The notes under the pieces: model-generated
What the model saw: the letters and a program-made list of their open reading frames with translations, nothing else
Told to the model about the DNA's origin: nothing
Databases searched by the model: none
Made by a program: the position numbers and the translations under genes
Shown: in pieces, positions 32,650 to 43,669 of the stretch
Position numbering within the stretch: the stretch's first letter is position 1
Layout of the letters: each line of letters starts with the position of its first letter
Assembly (NCBI GenBank): GCA_039090855.1
Contig: CM077028.1
Location: 65,973,054 to 66,037,053, forward strand
Direction of reading: 5' to 3'
Length of the DNA stretch: 64,000 bases
Source: Macrothele yani
Lineage: Eukaryota; Arthropoda; Arachnida; Araneae; Macrothelidae

Positions 32650-33490
32650 GTAGGTCGTATGATTGCTATGATGGAGTATACTGTCGGTTGAACGGCGTGG
32701 CATCAAGTGGAAAATCCCCGAATGATGTCCTGAGGTATCGCTGACCGTGTGCCTTTGAACTGCGCCCATAGTTCATCGACATCTTAGGGGGGGGCGTGAG
32801 AGGGCGTTAAGTGGTTTGTCAGTGATATCCCACACACGTTCTCTATTAGGGAAAAGCCTGGGGATCGCCCTGGCAAAATTTCACCTAGACACTTATAGGT
32901 ATTGTCTGCTGATGTTGGCAGTCTTTAGGGGGGCATTATCTTGTTGAAACTAGGGATCCAGGTTACCACCGGGTTACGGTAGCAAAACGGGATGCAGCAC
33001 ATCATCTTCATATCATTGTGCTGTCATTGTACGCGCCATGCGTACTTAGTGGTGAACGACCGTTGAAATTGATAACGCTTCAAATCGGAACATGAGGCTA
33101 AGTAGCGATATAAAGCTTGGTTATGTGGCAGCAAGGCCATCCCAGCGACCACGTGGTCTCCAGACACCTAATTGGCGATCGTTGGCACTGAAAAAGAAGA
33201 CATACTTGTTGCTGAATATGACATGGTTCCCGCCACGCATGTCGCCTCATTGCAACCTAGCGCGTCGATGTGCCGCGGTGAATGGAAGTCGTTCAATGGC
33301 CAGCGAGGGTGCAAATCTGCTTCATTCAATCTGCGATTCACAATCAGCGTTGATACGGATATGCACGGTCGTAAAAGAATGATTTGCCACCCCGGAATCA
33401 CGGTGTACCTGCCCAGGCGCGTCGCAGAGTGCACGTCGCATGGTCGACCACACGGAGCTATAAGCGGTCGGCAAGGACAGAGGAGTCATA
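32650..33490 (-). pseudogene. Tc1-F transposase remnant, C-terminal two-thirds
   Basis: Minus-strand fragments: LIVNRRLNEADLHPRWPLND (33360-33300), FQQDNAPLKTANI (about 32945) and NRERVWDITDKPL (about 32840-32805). This order is that of a common arthropod Tc1-like group with the linker NRRLREANLRSRRPL. The SDES block is unrecognisable and many stops interrupt it. Its N-terminal part appears to lie beyond the Tc1-E element at 34595-34945, on the same strand. Tc1-E thus seems to have inserted into it. Confidence 0.6.
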
Positions 33491-33494
33491 GTTC

Positions 33495-34583
33495 GTAACG
33501 TTAGCACAATGGGCAGAGGTAGTGATTTGAAGAACGGTCGAAAAGGAATGATCATCGGCTACCGTGACAAGGGTGAAAGCATCTCAGAAACAGCAGACTT
33601 CGTGGGCTGTTCGCGACGTGTCGTAGTAAGAGTGTATCAAGAATGGACCGCTGGCACACCGAGTACCTCCCGACGACATAACCGTGGAGCTCCAAATGCC
33701 ATCGACCCCTCAGAAAAACGTCGCCTCCGTCGACTGGAAAAGAGCAATCGACGTTCAATAGTGCAGCAATTGACCACTCAAATGAACGCTGGGACACCCA
33801 GGTATGTGTCGCCGATAACAGTAGAACAAACCCTGTTATGCATGGGTCTCCGTCGTCGACGCTGCGTCCATGCGTCCATGTTAACCCAGGACCATCGACA
33901 GCATCGCCTACAGTTTGCATCGGACTACCGTCATTGGACAGTGGAAGAGAGGGGTAAACGTTTGCCTTCTTCGACAAGTCGACGTTTCTACTCCATAGAA
34001 GTGACGGGCGGTGGCGGATACGGCGTCAGACACAGAAACACCAACACCCGGACACGCTTGTCGGTCAAATACAGGCCGGCGGTGGAAGTGTGCATGTCTG
34101 AGGAATGTTTTCTTGGTATGGCCTGGGACCGCTGGTATACTTGGACGGGTCTCTGAACGCCAATGGCTACATGTCCATCCTCGCTGACCACATGAATCCG
34201 TTCATGTTTGTCGTTTACCTTGGTGGTGATGGTGTCTACCAGCAGGACAATGCGCAGTGTCACGTTGCTAAGGAGGTACGTGACTGGTTCCAGGACCACG
34301 ACAGCAATGCCTCATTTCTCCCTTGGCCGGCGAAATCGCCCGACTTAAATTCCACAGAGCAGTTGTGGGACTATTTGGAACAGCAGGTTCAACGTGCCGA
34401 CCCACAACCACGTCATCTCCGGGACCTTCATGCTCTGCTGCATTCCTAATGGGCACGTGTGCCTCAGTCAACCTTTCAGGGCCTCATTCCGTCCATGCCA
34501 CGCCGTCTTGCCGCTGTCATCTGGACCAAGGCTGGTTATTCCCATTATCAGTTAGGTGATCATATTATTCTGATAGGACTGTG
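33495..34583 (+). mobile_element. Tc1-E element, left end uncertain
   Basis: The right end ttctgataggactgtg is followed by TA (34584-34585). No matching left terminal repeat was found near 33490, so the left border is set just before the transposase start. It separates two parts of a minus-strand Tc1-F remnant. Confidence 0.6.
33509..34543 (+). pseudogene. Tc1-E transposase, broken in the middle
   Basis: MGRGSDLKNGRKGMIIGYRD at 33509 opens an uninterrupted DNA-binding domain of about 146 codons (ETADFVGCSRRVVVRVYQEW; ITVEQTLLCMGLRRRRC). The next block, in another frame, is FFDKSTFLLHRSDGRWRIRR. The first catalytic Asp is kept, but the usual DES reads DKS. After a stop in GGGSVHV*GMFSWYG, the last third is clean from 34105: VYQQDNAQCHVAKEV (second Asp) and SPDLNSTEQLWDYLE (Glu), DD34E. 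A TAA follows ALLHS (34447-34449), and the natural stop after GYSHY is lost. Confidence 0.85.
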
Positions 34584-34594
34584 TATACATAACG

Positions 34595-34945
34595 GCCTGT
34601 ATACCTCATCGAATGTCGTCAGTTGTCTATTGTGGGGCTGCTACGGCTTGTCGGCCATCGAGGCATTGAGACGTCCAGCTACGTGCATCAGTTTTAGTAC
34701 AGTGACGCACGATATCTTTCTTCAACCACTGTCGCCACATTCGGCAGACAGTTACAATATCCCGATTCGTTTCCGCATTGGCGTGACGTAAAAACAAACC
34801 AGCTCCTATAATGAAGTCTGTTGTTGAAGTACCCGTGTGATGGCAGCATTTCCGATGACGTAACCCAGGCATCGTCACTTTTTACACGTGCTTTCACCAC
34901 CAAGGTTCCGCCGATCTGGTGATCAAACCTGTCTGGTGAGGACAA
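34595..34945 (-). pseudogene. Tc1-F N-terminal DNA-binding remnant
   Basis: The minus strand gives NRDIVTVCRMWRQWLKKDIV followed by RH, as in helix-turn-helix regions of Tc1-like transposases (R-I-V-C-W-QW--EG). It sits upstream, on the minus strand, of the Tc1-F catalytic remnant at 32650-33490. The intervening DNA is Tc1-E. Similarity is modest. Confidence 0.4.
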
Positions 34946-35428
34946 CCAAATGTATCTGCGACAAGTTGTTCTGCCCTTTTACCTGCCTAACTTATCACGT
35001 GATTGGTTTGCAATTGCGATCATATGCATTATCCGACTGTCGAAACGTACGCGCTGATTTGCATGTTTTTCCAACAAATACTTCCTGGCGTGGCAGTTTT
35101 TGTGTCAGATAGGGTAGTTCTTCAGTGGATCCAAATTGAAATCTGTGAAGAAAAATTTTTTCAAGGGACTTACTGAAAATACACTGCTGGACAATTGCTA
35201 AGGACGGATCATAAACGGCTACATAGCACATAAAAAAGTAAGTGTGGTTGGATGCCAAGTGAAATAAAATAATGTCAGAATGCCAGGACATTACAAGAAA
35301 TACAATTTATTGTGCTCTGAAATCCAGAAGGCTTTGGAACGTGTTCAAGGGACAAACAGGCCATTTTGTACAGAATACGTAAACGTGAAAAATGCAATTA
35401 CCGTCCACAGGCGTTCCGGCGTAAGATG

Positions 35429-36695
35429 TCAATACGGGATATGGCCACCATGGAGGGCGATGCACGATTCCACACGTCGTGTCATGCTTTGCACAACACT
35501 ATCAAGCAGCTGTTGTTTGGCCGCCCCGGTGGCGCAGTGGTCTAAGCGATGGCCTCTGATCGTTCGTCCGAAAGGGGTCCGGGTTCGAATCCCGGTGAGG
35601 CATGGATGTTGTGTTTGTCTTACGGCACTGGCTCTCTCCCTTCCCTGTAGCCAGTGACCCAAAATTAGGGACGGGCGACTGCTTATAGCCCATTGAGTTG
35701 CTCACGGTGGTCGTTAAACCTCCAATCAAAAAAAACCCCAGCTGTTGGGGTAATTTAATCCATTCCTTTGTCAGTGCACGGATGAGGGTGTCCTTGTTTA
35801 TTGGAGGGCATTAGCCACCAGCAAGACTCCTCCCCAAAGCATCACACACATTTTCAATGGGATTCAGATCTGGAGAACGTGCTGGTCGTACGAGGCGTTG
35901 AATGTCCTTGCTCTCAAGACACTCCTGGACAGCGACTGTTCGATGACATGTTGCGTTGTCGTCCATGAAAATGAATCTATCACCGACAGCACCACGGAAC
36001 ATGTGAACATGAGGTAGCAGAACATCATTAATGTATCGTTGGCCAGTCATAGTCCCAGCTGGAAGCACATAGAGGGACGTACGGCCATTGATCATGATGC
36101 CAGCGCATACCATGACACTACATGTCGGATATCGGTCCCTTTCCTGTATGTTTCCTGGACAATATGCAGTACCACTATAACGCCAGATCAGTTGTCGTCG
36201 ACAATCAGACGATAGACTGTATCTACTGTCATCTGAGAAGAGGACAGCAGACCAGTCGTTATCAGTCCAATTGCGATGTTGATGGCACCATTGCAAACGG
36301 GCGGTATGGTGACGTCTGGACAATGGGATGCACACAACAGGACGGCGGGCGTATAGTTCTCCTTTATGAAAACGTCTGGCTACAGTTTTTCGTAGATCCG
36401 CTTGCCAGTAGCAGCCATAAACTAATTTGCTACCTCACTAGCTGTGCTGCGCCGCTGTCTTTTTGTTGATAGCACTATGTACCGATCGTCTGCAGGTGTC
36501 GTACTGCGAACACGACCTACCCCGTGACGTTTGCTACACTCTCCATTTGTTTTAAATAATTTCCAAAGCCTTGAAACAACACTGTGGCTGACTTCGAACT
36601 CCCTGGCAACATCTGTTATTTTTCGCCCTTCTTTAATCTTGCCAATAAATAATACAGCCACGCGTAAAATCATCTAGGTGAGGTCGGGAAGACAT
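35429..36695 (-). pseudogene. Tc1-C transposase, copy 2, interrupted by SINE
   Basis: MSSRPHLDDFTRG starts at 36695 (minus). A 4-nt insertion near 36655 shifts the frame. VAREFEVSHSVVSRLWKLF follows, then a CAG-to-TAG stop after SEVAN (about 36424). After further shifts a long clean part (36335-35811) carries LFSDDSRYSLSSD (SDES reads SDDS), MDDNATCHRT and SPDLNPIENVCDALG. A SINE-L with the 8-bp duplication agctgttg then splits the last 30 residues (LLDSVVQSMTRRVESCIALH), ending at 35429. Here Trp is present where copy 1 has its stop. Confidence 0.9.
35516..35739 (+). mobile_element. SINE-L copy, nested in Tc1-C copy 2
   Basis: The head ccggtggcgcagtggtctaa (A box), ggggtccgggttcgaatccc (B box) and gaggcatggatgttgtgttt are intact. 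It looks derived from a long-variable-arm tRNA (Leu/Ser type). Tail: cggcactggctctctccctt, gacgggcgactgcttatagc, tgctcacggtggtcgttaaa, A-rich end. It is flanked by agctgttg at 35508-35515 and 35740-35747. It is the best copy of the family in the window. Confidence 0.9.
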
Positions 36696-36957
36696 ACCGA
36701 AAATTGCAAGTTCGTCAATTGATTCTTTCCCTTTAAACTTTGCGTTTGAACAACAACCGTCAATACGCGTCAAATCCTTTATATCTCTTTTCAGCGCTAT
36801 GACGTCACGAGCAAGTTCGGCAATCCAAAATTTGCATACGCACAACACGTCTTACTGTATAACGCACTTATGCTAATTTCCACATTTTCCTGCCTTCCAT
36901 TTTATGGTTGCTATCGTTGCTATTGTCATCCGTCCTTAGCAGTTGTCCGGCAGTGTA

Positions 36958-37575
36958 TTAAAGTTCTTATTAGTAATTGGACATCACACAACGTCATTGT
37001 CTGCATTGAGCGTGTCACACGCTGCTCCATCTGGCAGATGTTTTTAGCATAATTTCTTCTGTGTTAACGCCCGAATTATTTTATTTTTATATCTTTGCTT
37101 TGTTTTATTAAGTACTTCCAACCATATAATAGTTCTACTGGAGAGCTAGTATTGTACCTTTATTTTTTCGTCTTCTCAGAAGTTACAGTTTCAGTATTAA
37201 AATTCGATGCCCCCTGATGCCTATGCTTTTCCAGTGAATTGTTATTAAGAACCTATCAGTATTGTCAGTTTCATTCGCATGCTTACCTGGATATCATACA
37301 GGATAAGTCGATTGAATTCGATTATCGTTTAATAGTCGTTCATGCAACTGAAGGATTTTACGTAAAATGGTATTACGATGTTAAATTCCAGAATTGTGCT
37401 TTCATGGGCGTGTCTGTAGTTAAATTAAATTAAGGAATGTACAGTACTTTAGTGAATTTTCGCTTTGTGATATTTATTCTCGGACACCATATATTTTTAT
37501 TAATATTCCAAAAAGATATGGTCAAAAAACGAGTTTAAGTTTATTTTTTTCTATTGGATTCGTAGTTATCATCAT
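36958..37575. other. No gene recognised
   Basis: A+T-rich; only short frames without motifs. Confidence 0.5.
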
Positions 37576-37785
37576 TATCGAACATTATCATCCCACTGCT
37601 GGATGAAGGCCTCTCCAAATTTCTGCTACAACTCTCTATCGTAAACCACCATTCTCCATTTCACTTCAATATTCTTTCGAATTTCATCCACTTATTTCGC
37701 ATACAGTCGTCTGGGTCTTTTCCTGTCCCTTAGAATCCAGTCCAGTGTTTCAGTTGTCCTACGGGGGTCAGTTCTTTTAACAATA
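37576..37785 (-). pseudogene. LINE ORF2 C-terminal tail, downstream part (jockey/RTE-like)
   Basis: On the minus strand the sequence encodes, with stops, the pattern of the common LINE tail. It ends ...WRGLHPAVG (cactgctggatgaaggcctctcc at about 37592, plus strand), as in EAYVQQW--GL-PAVG. The upstream half of the same tail lies at 39092-39290, beyond a DD41D transposon inserted at a TA. Confidence 0.6.
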
Positions 37786-39089
37786 CAAGGTGTCCATAAA
37801 GTATTTCCCACATTAGAAAAATTAACATAAAAAATGTCTTGCAGGTACAAGGAAGGGATTGTACGACAATGATAGTGCACAAGTAAAGTTTTTATTCCAG
37901 TGTCAGTACACCTCCACATGGGCGCCATTTATGGCCCGGAGGACATCGAAGCGATATTCGATTTCACGCCATGTTTTGTTTAACATTTCAGCAGAGACAG
38001 AGCCAATAACGTCCATTGTTCTGCTCTCCAACGTCTCGACATCCAGAACACTGTTAGAGTAAACTTGGTCTTTCCCGCAAAACCACAGGAAAACGTCTAG
38101 AGGGGTTATATCGAGCGATCGAGGTGGCCATGTCATGGGACCGTCGCGGCCAATCCATTTGTCCGGAAATGTGGCATTCAGATACTCACGAACCATTATC
38201 GACCTATGTGGTGCGGCACCGTCTTGTTGGAAAATAACCGAACGATGGCATACAGCTGAGGTGCTACAAAACGTTCCAGCATGTCCCAGGTACACGTTAT
38301 AAATACATGTTACCCTGGGCTCTGTGTAAAAGAAAGATCCGATGATTCATCATGCATCAGGCCGCATCATACGTTCGCTTTCGGGCTAGCGCTCTGTTGT
38401 TCTATGATATAATGCGGATTTTTTGATCCCCAGATTTACACATCTATGTATTGTACCAGAAACGTGGAATGTGTTTTCATTTGAGAAACACACACGGTGC
38501 AGAGATTCACTATAATGAGCTATGCGCTGCAACATCTCCTTCGCTAATGCAGCACGGCGAGGACGGTCATCAGGCTGAAAGGTTTGAATGATCTGTACCT
38601 TATAAGTATACAGATGAAGACGTTTGTGTAAAATTTTGTGAACCGTGGCACGGGAACCTTAGTTTCTAGTGAAGCACGACGAATGGATTTTCTGAGGCTT
38701 CGAAGAAATGTCTCCTGAACAGCTGCAGCTGTCTCTTGTGTAACCCCTGGTCAGCACGCTCGGGAGAAATCGCCAACACTACCCGTCACTATAAACTTTC
38801 ATACCAAGCTTTTATGCTTTTTGGTTTGGTGGTGATCGTCTGTACTCTTTTCTGAAATGATGCTGGACAGTAACCGCCGATTTGGTCTCATGGAACCACA
38901 ACACGCATGCGGGTTTTTCTTGCATGGAAGCCATTATCGATGAAATGCTCCTCTTATTCAGCAGTTGCTCTCACCTGAAGAACAGAATAAAAAGCTTTAT
39001 GAGTGGTTCTATATTATGTTGCCAACCATTTTATTTTAACTTACATAGATTATTTTATATTAATTTTGAAAGAATTTTTGGGCACCTTG
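37786..39089 (-). mobile_element. DD41D (rosa-type) element, copy 2
   Basis: Ends caaggtgtccataaagtatt and agaatttttgggcaccttg are imperfect inverted repeats flanked by TA (37784-37785 and 39090-39091). Length is 1304 bp. Flanks belong to one interrupted LINE tail. Confidence 0.78.
37903..38750 (-). pseudogene. DD41D transposase, copy 2, first catalytic Asp mutated
   Basis: Minus strand: SIRRASLETK (about 38680), ATVHKILHKRLHLYTYKVQI (about 38650-38590), then CFSNENTFHVSGTIHRC near 38480, where the family reads FSDEATFH: the first catalytic Asp is Asn. After a frame change, VIFQQDGAAPHRSIMVREYL and DKWIGRDGPMTWPPRSLDIT precede PLDVFLWFCGKDQVYS. That keeps the second and third Asp with 41 residues between them. 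The C-terminal WREIEYRFDVLRAINGAHVE ends at 37903. Inactive. Confidence 0.82.
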
Positions 39090-39091
39090 TA

Positions 39092-39290
39092 TATCCAACC
39101 CATTGCCAATTCAGAGATTTTACCTTGATCGTGAAGTCATCAACTTCCGTCGTTTTCCTGATCCATGACTTCCTTTTTCTATCCTTCCTGGTTTTTACCA
39201 AGCATGCACCTCTCCACGCGCCTTTCAGTAGTTTGCAGCCTCTGGATGTCTTTTTGAGTTACGTTACAAGCAATAATTATTTCTCGAGTG
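39092..39290 (-). pseudogene. LINE ORF2 C-terminal tail, upstream part (jockey/RTE-like)
   Basis: Minus strand: VTQKDIQRLQTTERRVERCM-LG (39265-39200), then IRKTT-VDDFTIKVKSLNWQWVG in broken frames, matching the LINE tail VTQRRMERAMLGVSL ... RKT-VTDI-----LKWQWAGH. It continues in 37576-37785 once the DD41D element is removed. Confidence 0.6.
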
Positions 39291-40367
39291 CTTGTTAAGA
39301 AGCTCCAAAAACATCATTTTCGGGAAATGTGAACAAATGATTTCTAAGCCAGTTATGAAGACAAAAATGATGACTTCGACGTTTATGAAGAAATGTAAAA
39401 TTATGGATTTAAAACCACTCATATGACTTACAGTAAAATTTTGAAATCGTGTTTTTAAATCCTCAAAAGGATGACTTAGAAGTTGTCATAAAATCTGAAA
39501 TTATGACTTCGCAGCCAGTCATGAAGCCTTCACTGAGATCGAGATAGGTCATACGCTTAAAAAGAGTGTCTTCGAATAATGTAATGAAATCTAGTTTCGA
39601 AGCCAAAGTCTAGCTTAGTCGCTTCGAAGTCAATTACGTATTATAAAGTGATAACGACGAAGTCATCATGAAGACTTATATCTTAAAGAGACCCACTAAG
39701 GTCAAATTGAGAACTTTTTAAATCTTCCTATCTCCAAGCCATACATAAGTCTGTTACATTAGAAACGCTTAGCAATCAGCGCCATATTGGCCAGTGACGT
39801 TCTTTACGTTTTTCGAGTGACGTCCCATATGTAGACATTGCTTGCACACATAAAAGCTTAGGAACAATAACGTTGGAACCGCGGAGACAGAGGAGGTAGA
39901 TACTCCCTCATCCATTTACGTGCAGGATAAAACACACCACATTTCCCCCTAACTCTGCTTCCTTTTTAATTATATCACAATTGGAGATCGGATAAGTATA
40001 TGCATTTCCTTTCTTGCCACTTAAAGTTGCTTGTGATAAAACTTAGCATTATTTCCTATTTTAATTATTTTTCACCTAGAATGTTATTTCTGAAACGCTG
40101 GTTAAGCTCTCCTGACTTGTCAAATATGAGTAGTAAAAAAGGTTTATAGGTGTTATTACGGAAAAAAAACCAGTCTCACGACGTACCAGCCATGTTAAAG
40201 AGCAGTTATCCTCGAATTTTTTAATTGCTCTTATAAAAAGAACAGAAACGTTTTCTATTTCATTTAAGTAAAATAAATTCGGTCTTTCTAAAGAAAGATA
40301 CAAAATAAAAGAAAGTGTAGGGAACGGGGGAAAAAAATGAGATATATCTTCTTTTCTTTACGGTTTT
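39291..40367. other. No gene recognised
   Basis: A+T-rich. 39320-39680 contains loosely repeated gaagtcat-atgaag words (for example near 39360, 39480 and 39640), possibly a very old tandem repeat. No supported ORF. Confidence 0.4.
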
Positions 40368-40563
40368 ACGACCACCGTGAGCAACGCAGTGGGCTATAAG
40401 CAGTTGCCCGCCCCTGATTTAGGCCAACTAGTTCCAGGCAAAGGAGAGGGCCAGTACAATAAGACAAACACAACATCCATGCCTCACCAGGATTCGAACC
40501 CGCATTAATCTAGGACGAATGATCAGAAACCATCCCTTAGAACACTGCGCCACGGGAGCTGCA
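40368..40563 (-). mobile_element. SINE-L copy
   Basis: Minus strand head with cagtgttctaagg (A-box region), gggttcgaatcctggtgagg (B box), then catggatgttgtgtttgtct and the tail ataagcagttgcccgcccct, gctcacggtggtcgt. Somewhat diverged. Confidence 0.82.
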
Positions 40564-40595
40564 GGTTTATCACCATATGTAAGTTGTTTTATGTA

Positions 40596-41809
40596 CACTA
40601 TCTACCAACAAGTAATTAGACACCCCTGCAATCGACCATATCTGCGGTCCTGATACACGTCACTGCCGCTGCCGTTAAATATCGTGTGGGAAACAACAAC
40701 GCAACCAGTCGCATGCAAGATGCCACGCAGTTCGGAGCTCTCTAATTTCGAGAAAGGTGTAATCGTCGGGTATCACAGAAATGGCCGATCCATAAGTGAC
40801 ATATCTAGCGAGTTGATGTACCGAAAATCAACAGTGGCCTACGTGATTGGCAAGTGGAAGATGAGAGGTGTCTGTCGGACTGTGCCCCGACCCGGCAGAC
40901 CCACAAAACTGGGAGTTAGAGACCGACGGGTGCTGGCCAGAGAAATTCGGAAGAACCGCACCAAATCGATGGGCCACATCCGCGAGGAGTTGAAACAGGC
41001 ATCCGGGAGTGTTCATTCGATGTTCATTCGATGAAGCCCATCTGCTCGGTTATCATGGACGTGCTGCCGCCCAAAAGCCTTTGATCACCAAGTCCATTAG
41101 TGCTGCTCGGCTAACGTGGTGCAAAGAACGTCGAGAGTGGACCCTTGAACAGTGGAAACAGGTTCTCTGGAGCGACGAATCAAGGTTCACCCTCTACTGT
41201 TCGGATGGCAGGGTCTGGGCTTGGCGTCTGCCTGGAGAACGCCTCCTTCCGGAATGTATTGTGCCAACTGTGAAGTTCGGCAGCGGTGGAATTATGCTAT
41301 GGGGGTGTTTTTCCTGGTATGGCACGGGACCCTTGGCCGCAATTCCTGGTTGACTTAACGCCGAGACCTATTGCACCATTTTGGATGTCCATGCGCTTCC
41401 TACGTTGTGGCAGTTATACGGGGTGGACCCATGTTACTCTCAGGATGACGATGCCACCTGTCATGTCGCGAGGTCCACCATGGCTTCGTATGGTGACAAT
41501 GGGGTTAATCGAATGGACTGGCTTGCGCACAGCCCGGACCTTAACAATATCGAGCACCTCTGCGACGAGTTGGAGCGTCGACTAAAGGGGTGCCCCCATT
41601 GTCCGAAATAGGTGAAAGAACTGACCTGTCTTCTCCAAGCCGAGGGGAAGAAAATACCACTAGCCGTCGTACAACGCCTGGTTGAGAGTATGCCCCGGAG
41701 GGTCGCAGCTGTAATCGTCGCTCCTGGAGGCTCCACCAACTATTGGAGGTGAATAAACATCGTTTTCCTTTGCTATCACAGGTGTCCAATTACTTGTTGG
41801 TAGATAGTG
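40596..41809 (+). mobile_element. Tc1-A copy 3
   Basis: Ends cactatctaccaacaagtaa and ttacttgttggtagatagtg, TA at 40594-40595 and 41810-41811, length 1214 bp. Very close to copy 2 in sequence. Confidence 0.93.
40720..41752 (+). pseudogene. Tc1-A transposase, copy 3, broken
   Basis: MPRSSELSNFEKGVIVGYHR starts at 40720. The DNA-binding domain is clean through [13 protein letters not shown] small duplication (tgttcattcgatgttcattcga, about 41010-41031) replaces the family sequence and shifts the frame. From about 41030 a second frame runs [31 protein letters not shown] (first Asp), then TGA at 41351-41353 before LNAETY. SQDDDATCHVARS follows (second Asp kept, following Asn changed to Asp), then SPDLNNIEHLCDELE (Glu). 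A TAG follows CPHCPK. The original stop after GGSTNY is lost, so it reads two codons further to 41752. The TGA before LNAETY is shared with copy 2 but not copy 1. Confidence 0.9.
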
Positions 41810-41811
41810 TA

Positions 41812-42089
41812 TAACGCGAGGGATAAGGCATTGTGGAATTTATACTAATGTAGAGGTGCCCAAGTCGAAGTAGTGTAACCTCAGTTATAAATATATGTAA
41901 ATATTTTATATCAAAACACCATATAATATAAATGCGAAACTCAAATTTTATATTTATTTAAATTTTATTGATAGAGTCATTTTATTTACAGCACTGTCTA
42001 ATGACGTCATCATGTCCTGTTTTGCACCGCACAGTAAGTCTTATATCTGACCAAAAAAGATACACAGAGCCAAACCATTATGATCACCT
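41812..42089. other. No gene recognised
   Basis: A+T-rich lead into the minisatellite. Confidence 0.5.
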
Positions 42090-43235
42090 GCCTAATATAA
42101 TGTTGGTCTTCCACGTTCTGCCAAAGCACTATTTACCGGCAATATTTCTAATGTTGGTCTTCCACGTTCCGCCAAATCACTATTTACCGGCAAGATTTCT
42201 AAAGGTTGTTCTTCCACGTTCCGCCAAAGTACTATTTACCGACAAGATTTCTAATGTTGGTCTTCCACGTTCCGCCAAAGCACTATTTACCGGCAAGATT
42301 TCTAATGTTGGTCTCCCACGTTCCGCCAAAGCACTATTTACCGGCAAGTTTCTAATGTTGGCCTTCCACGTTCCGCGAGAGCAAGCACTATTTACCGGCA
42401 AGTATCTAATGTTGGTCTTCCACGTTCCCCCAAAGCACTATTTACCGGCAAGATTTCTGATGTTGGTCTCCCACGTTCCGCCAAAGCACTATTTACCGGC
42501 AAGATTTCTAATGTTGGTTTTCCACGTTTTGCCAAAGCACTATTTACCGGCAAGATTTCTAATGTTGGTCTTCCACGTTCCGCCAAAGCAAGCACTATAT
42601 ACCGGCAAGTATCTAATGTTGGTCTTCCACGTTCCGCCAAAGCACTATTTATCGGCAAGATTTTTAAAGGTTGGTCTTCCACGTTCCGCCAAAGCACTAT
42701 TTACCGGCAAGATTTCTAATGTTGGTCTTCCACGTTCCGCCAAAGCACTATTTACCGGCAAGTTTTCCAATGTTGGTCTTACACGTTCCGCGAAAGCACT
42801 ATTTACCGGCAAAATTTCTAAAGGTTGGTCTTCCACGTTCCGCCAAAGCACTATTTACCGGCAAGATTTCTAATGTTGGTCTTCCACGTTCCGCCAAAGC
42901 AAGCACTATATACCGGCAAGTATCTAATGTTGGTCTTCCACGTTCCGCCAAAGCACTATTTACCGGCAAGATTTTTAATGTTGATCTTCCACGTTCCGCC
43001 AAAGCACTATTTACCGGCAAGTTTCTAATGTTGATCTTCCACGTTCCGCCAAAGCACTATTTACCGGCAAGTTTTCCAATGTTGGTCTTACACGTTCCGC
43101 GAAAGCACTATTTACCGGCAAAATTTCTAAAGGTTGGTCTTCCACGTTCCGCCAAAGCACTATTTACCGGCAAGATTTCTAATGTTGGTCTTCCACGTTC
43201 CGCCAAAGCACTAATTACCGGCAAGATTTCTAATG
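42090..43235. repeat. 51-bp minisatellite, about 22 units, with 310-bp higher-order repeat
   Basis: Unit: cggcaagatttctaatgttg, gtcttccacgttccgccaaa, gcactatttac. The 51-bp length is a multiple of three, so long open frames exist on both strands; they follow from the repeat. Variant units recur at a 310-bp offset: gcaagcactatataccggca near 42588 and 42898, gttttccaatgttggtctta near 42762 and 43072. Confidence 0.92.
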
Positions 43236-43264
43236 GTGCCTTGTGGTATCTCGTGCACACGTTA

Positions 43265-43626
43265 TCAGCAGATCCTTTAACTCTTGTAAGTTATGTGGCT
43301 GAGCTGCGGAAGATTGGATTTACTCTTCAGATACAAACCACAGATGCTCGATTGAATTGATGTCTGGGGAATTTGGAGACCTGAGCAATACCTGTAGCTC
43401 TTCCTCATGTTCTACGAACCATTACCGAACAATTCGGGCAGTGTGGTATGACCCATTATCCAGCTGAAAGAAGACGCCACTAGCGGTCGGTGAATACCGT
43501 TGCCATCAAGAGATGCACCTAGTGTGCCACGTTGTTTAGGTAGGTTGTAGACGTCATAGTTTCTTCTACATAAATGATGGACCCAGGGATTCCCTACGAG
43601 AACATTGCCCAAAATATAACACTCAC
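43265..43626 (-). pseudogene. Tc1-H transposase remnant, C-terminal part
   Basis: The plus strand reads, as in antisense Tc1-like elements, ggggaatttggagacctgag ... gggcagtgtggtatgaccca (the QQDNAPCHTA- region inverted) ... gttgtttaggtaggttgtag ... acattgcccaaaatataaca. The rest of the gene continues at 44744, beyond a MITE inserted at a TA. Many stops. Confidence 0.7.
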
Positions 43627-43669
43627 TACACTGTTAAAAATTGATACTTAGAAATAAGCAAAATGTACT

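Larger units (their letters stand above)
35182..36955 (-). mobile_element. Tc1-C copy 2, carrying a SINE-L insertion
   Basis: Terminal repeats cactgctggacaattgctaa and ttagcagttgtccggcagtg (inverted), TA at 35180-35181 and 36956-36957. Length is 1774 bp, of which about 232 bp is a nested SINE-L (35516-35739 plus its target duplication). The untranslated flanks match copy 1. Confidence 0.92.

Noticed and set aside
34888..35112. 74-codon ORF
   Set aside because: No motif; lies between transposon remnants and ends at Tc1-C copy 2.
35521..35610. tRNA-Leu/Ser gene
   Set aside because: It is the head of a SINE found in at least six copies with a common tail and target duplication.
41968..43360. 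Overlapping ORFs of up to 301 codons on both strands
   Set aside because: Produced by a 51-bp minisatellite with unit length divisible by three.
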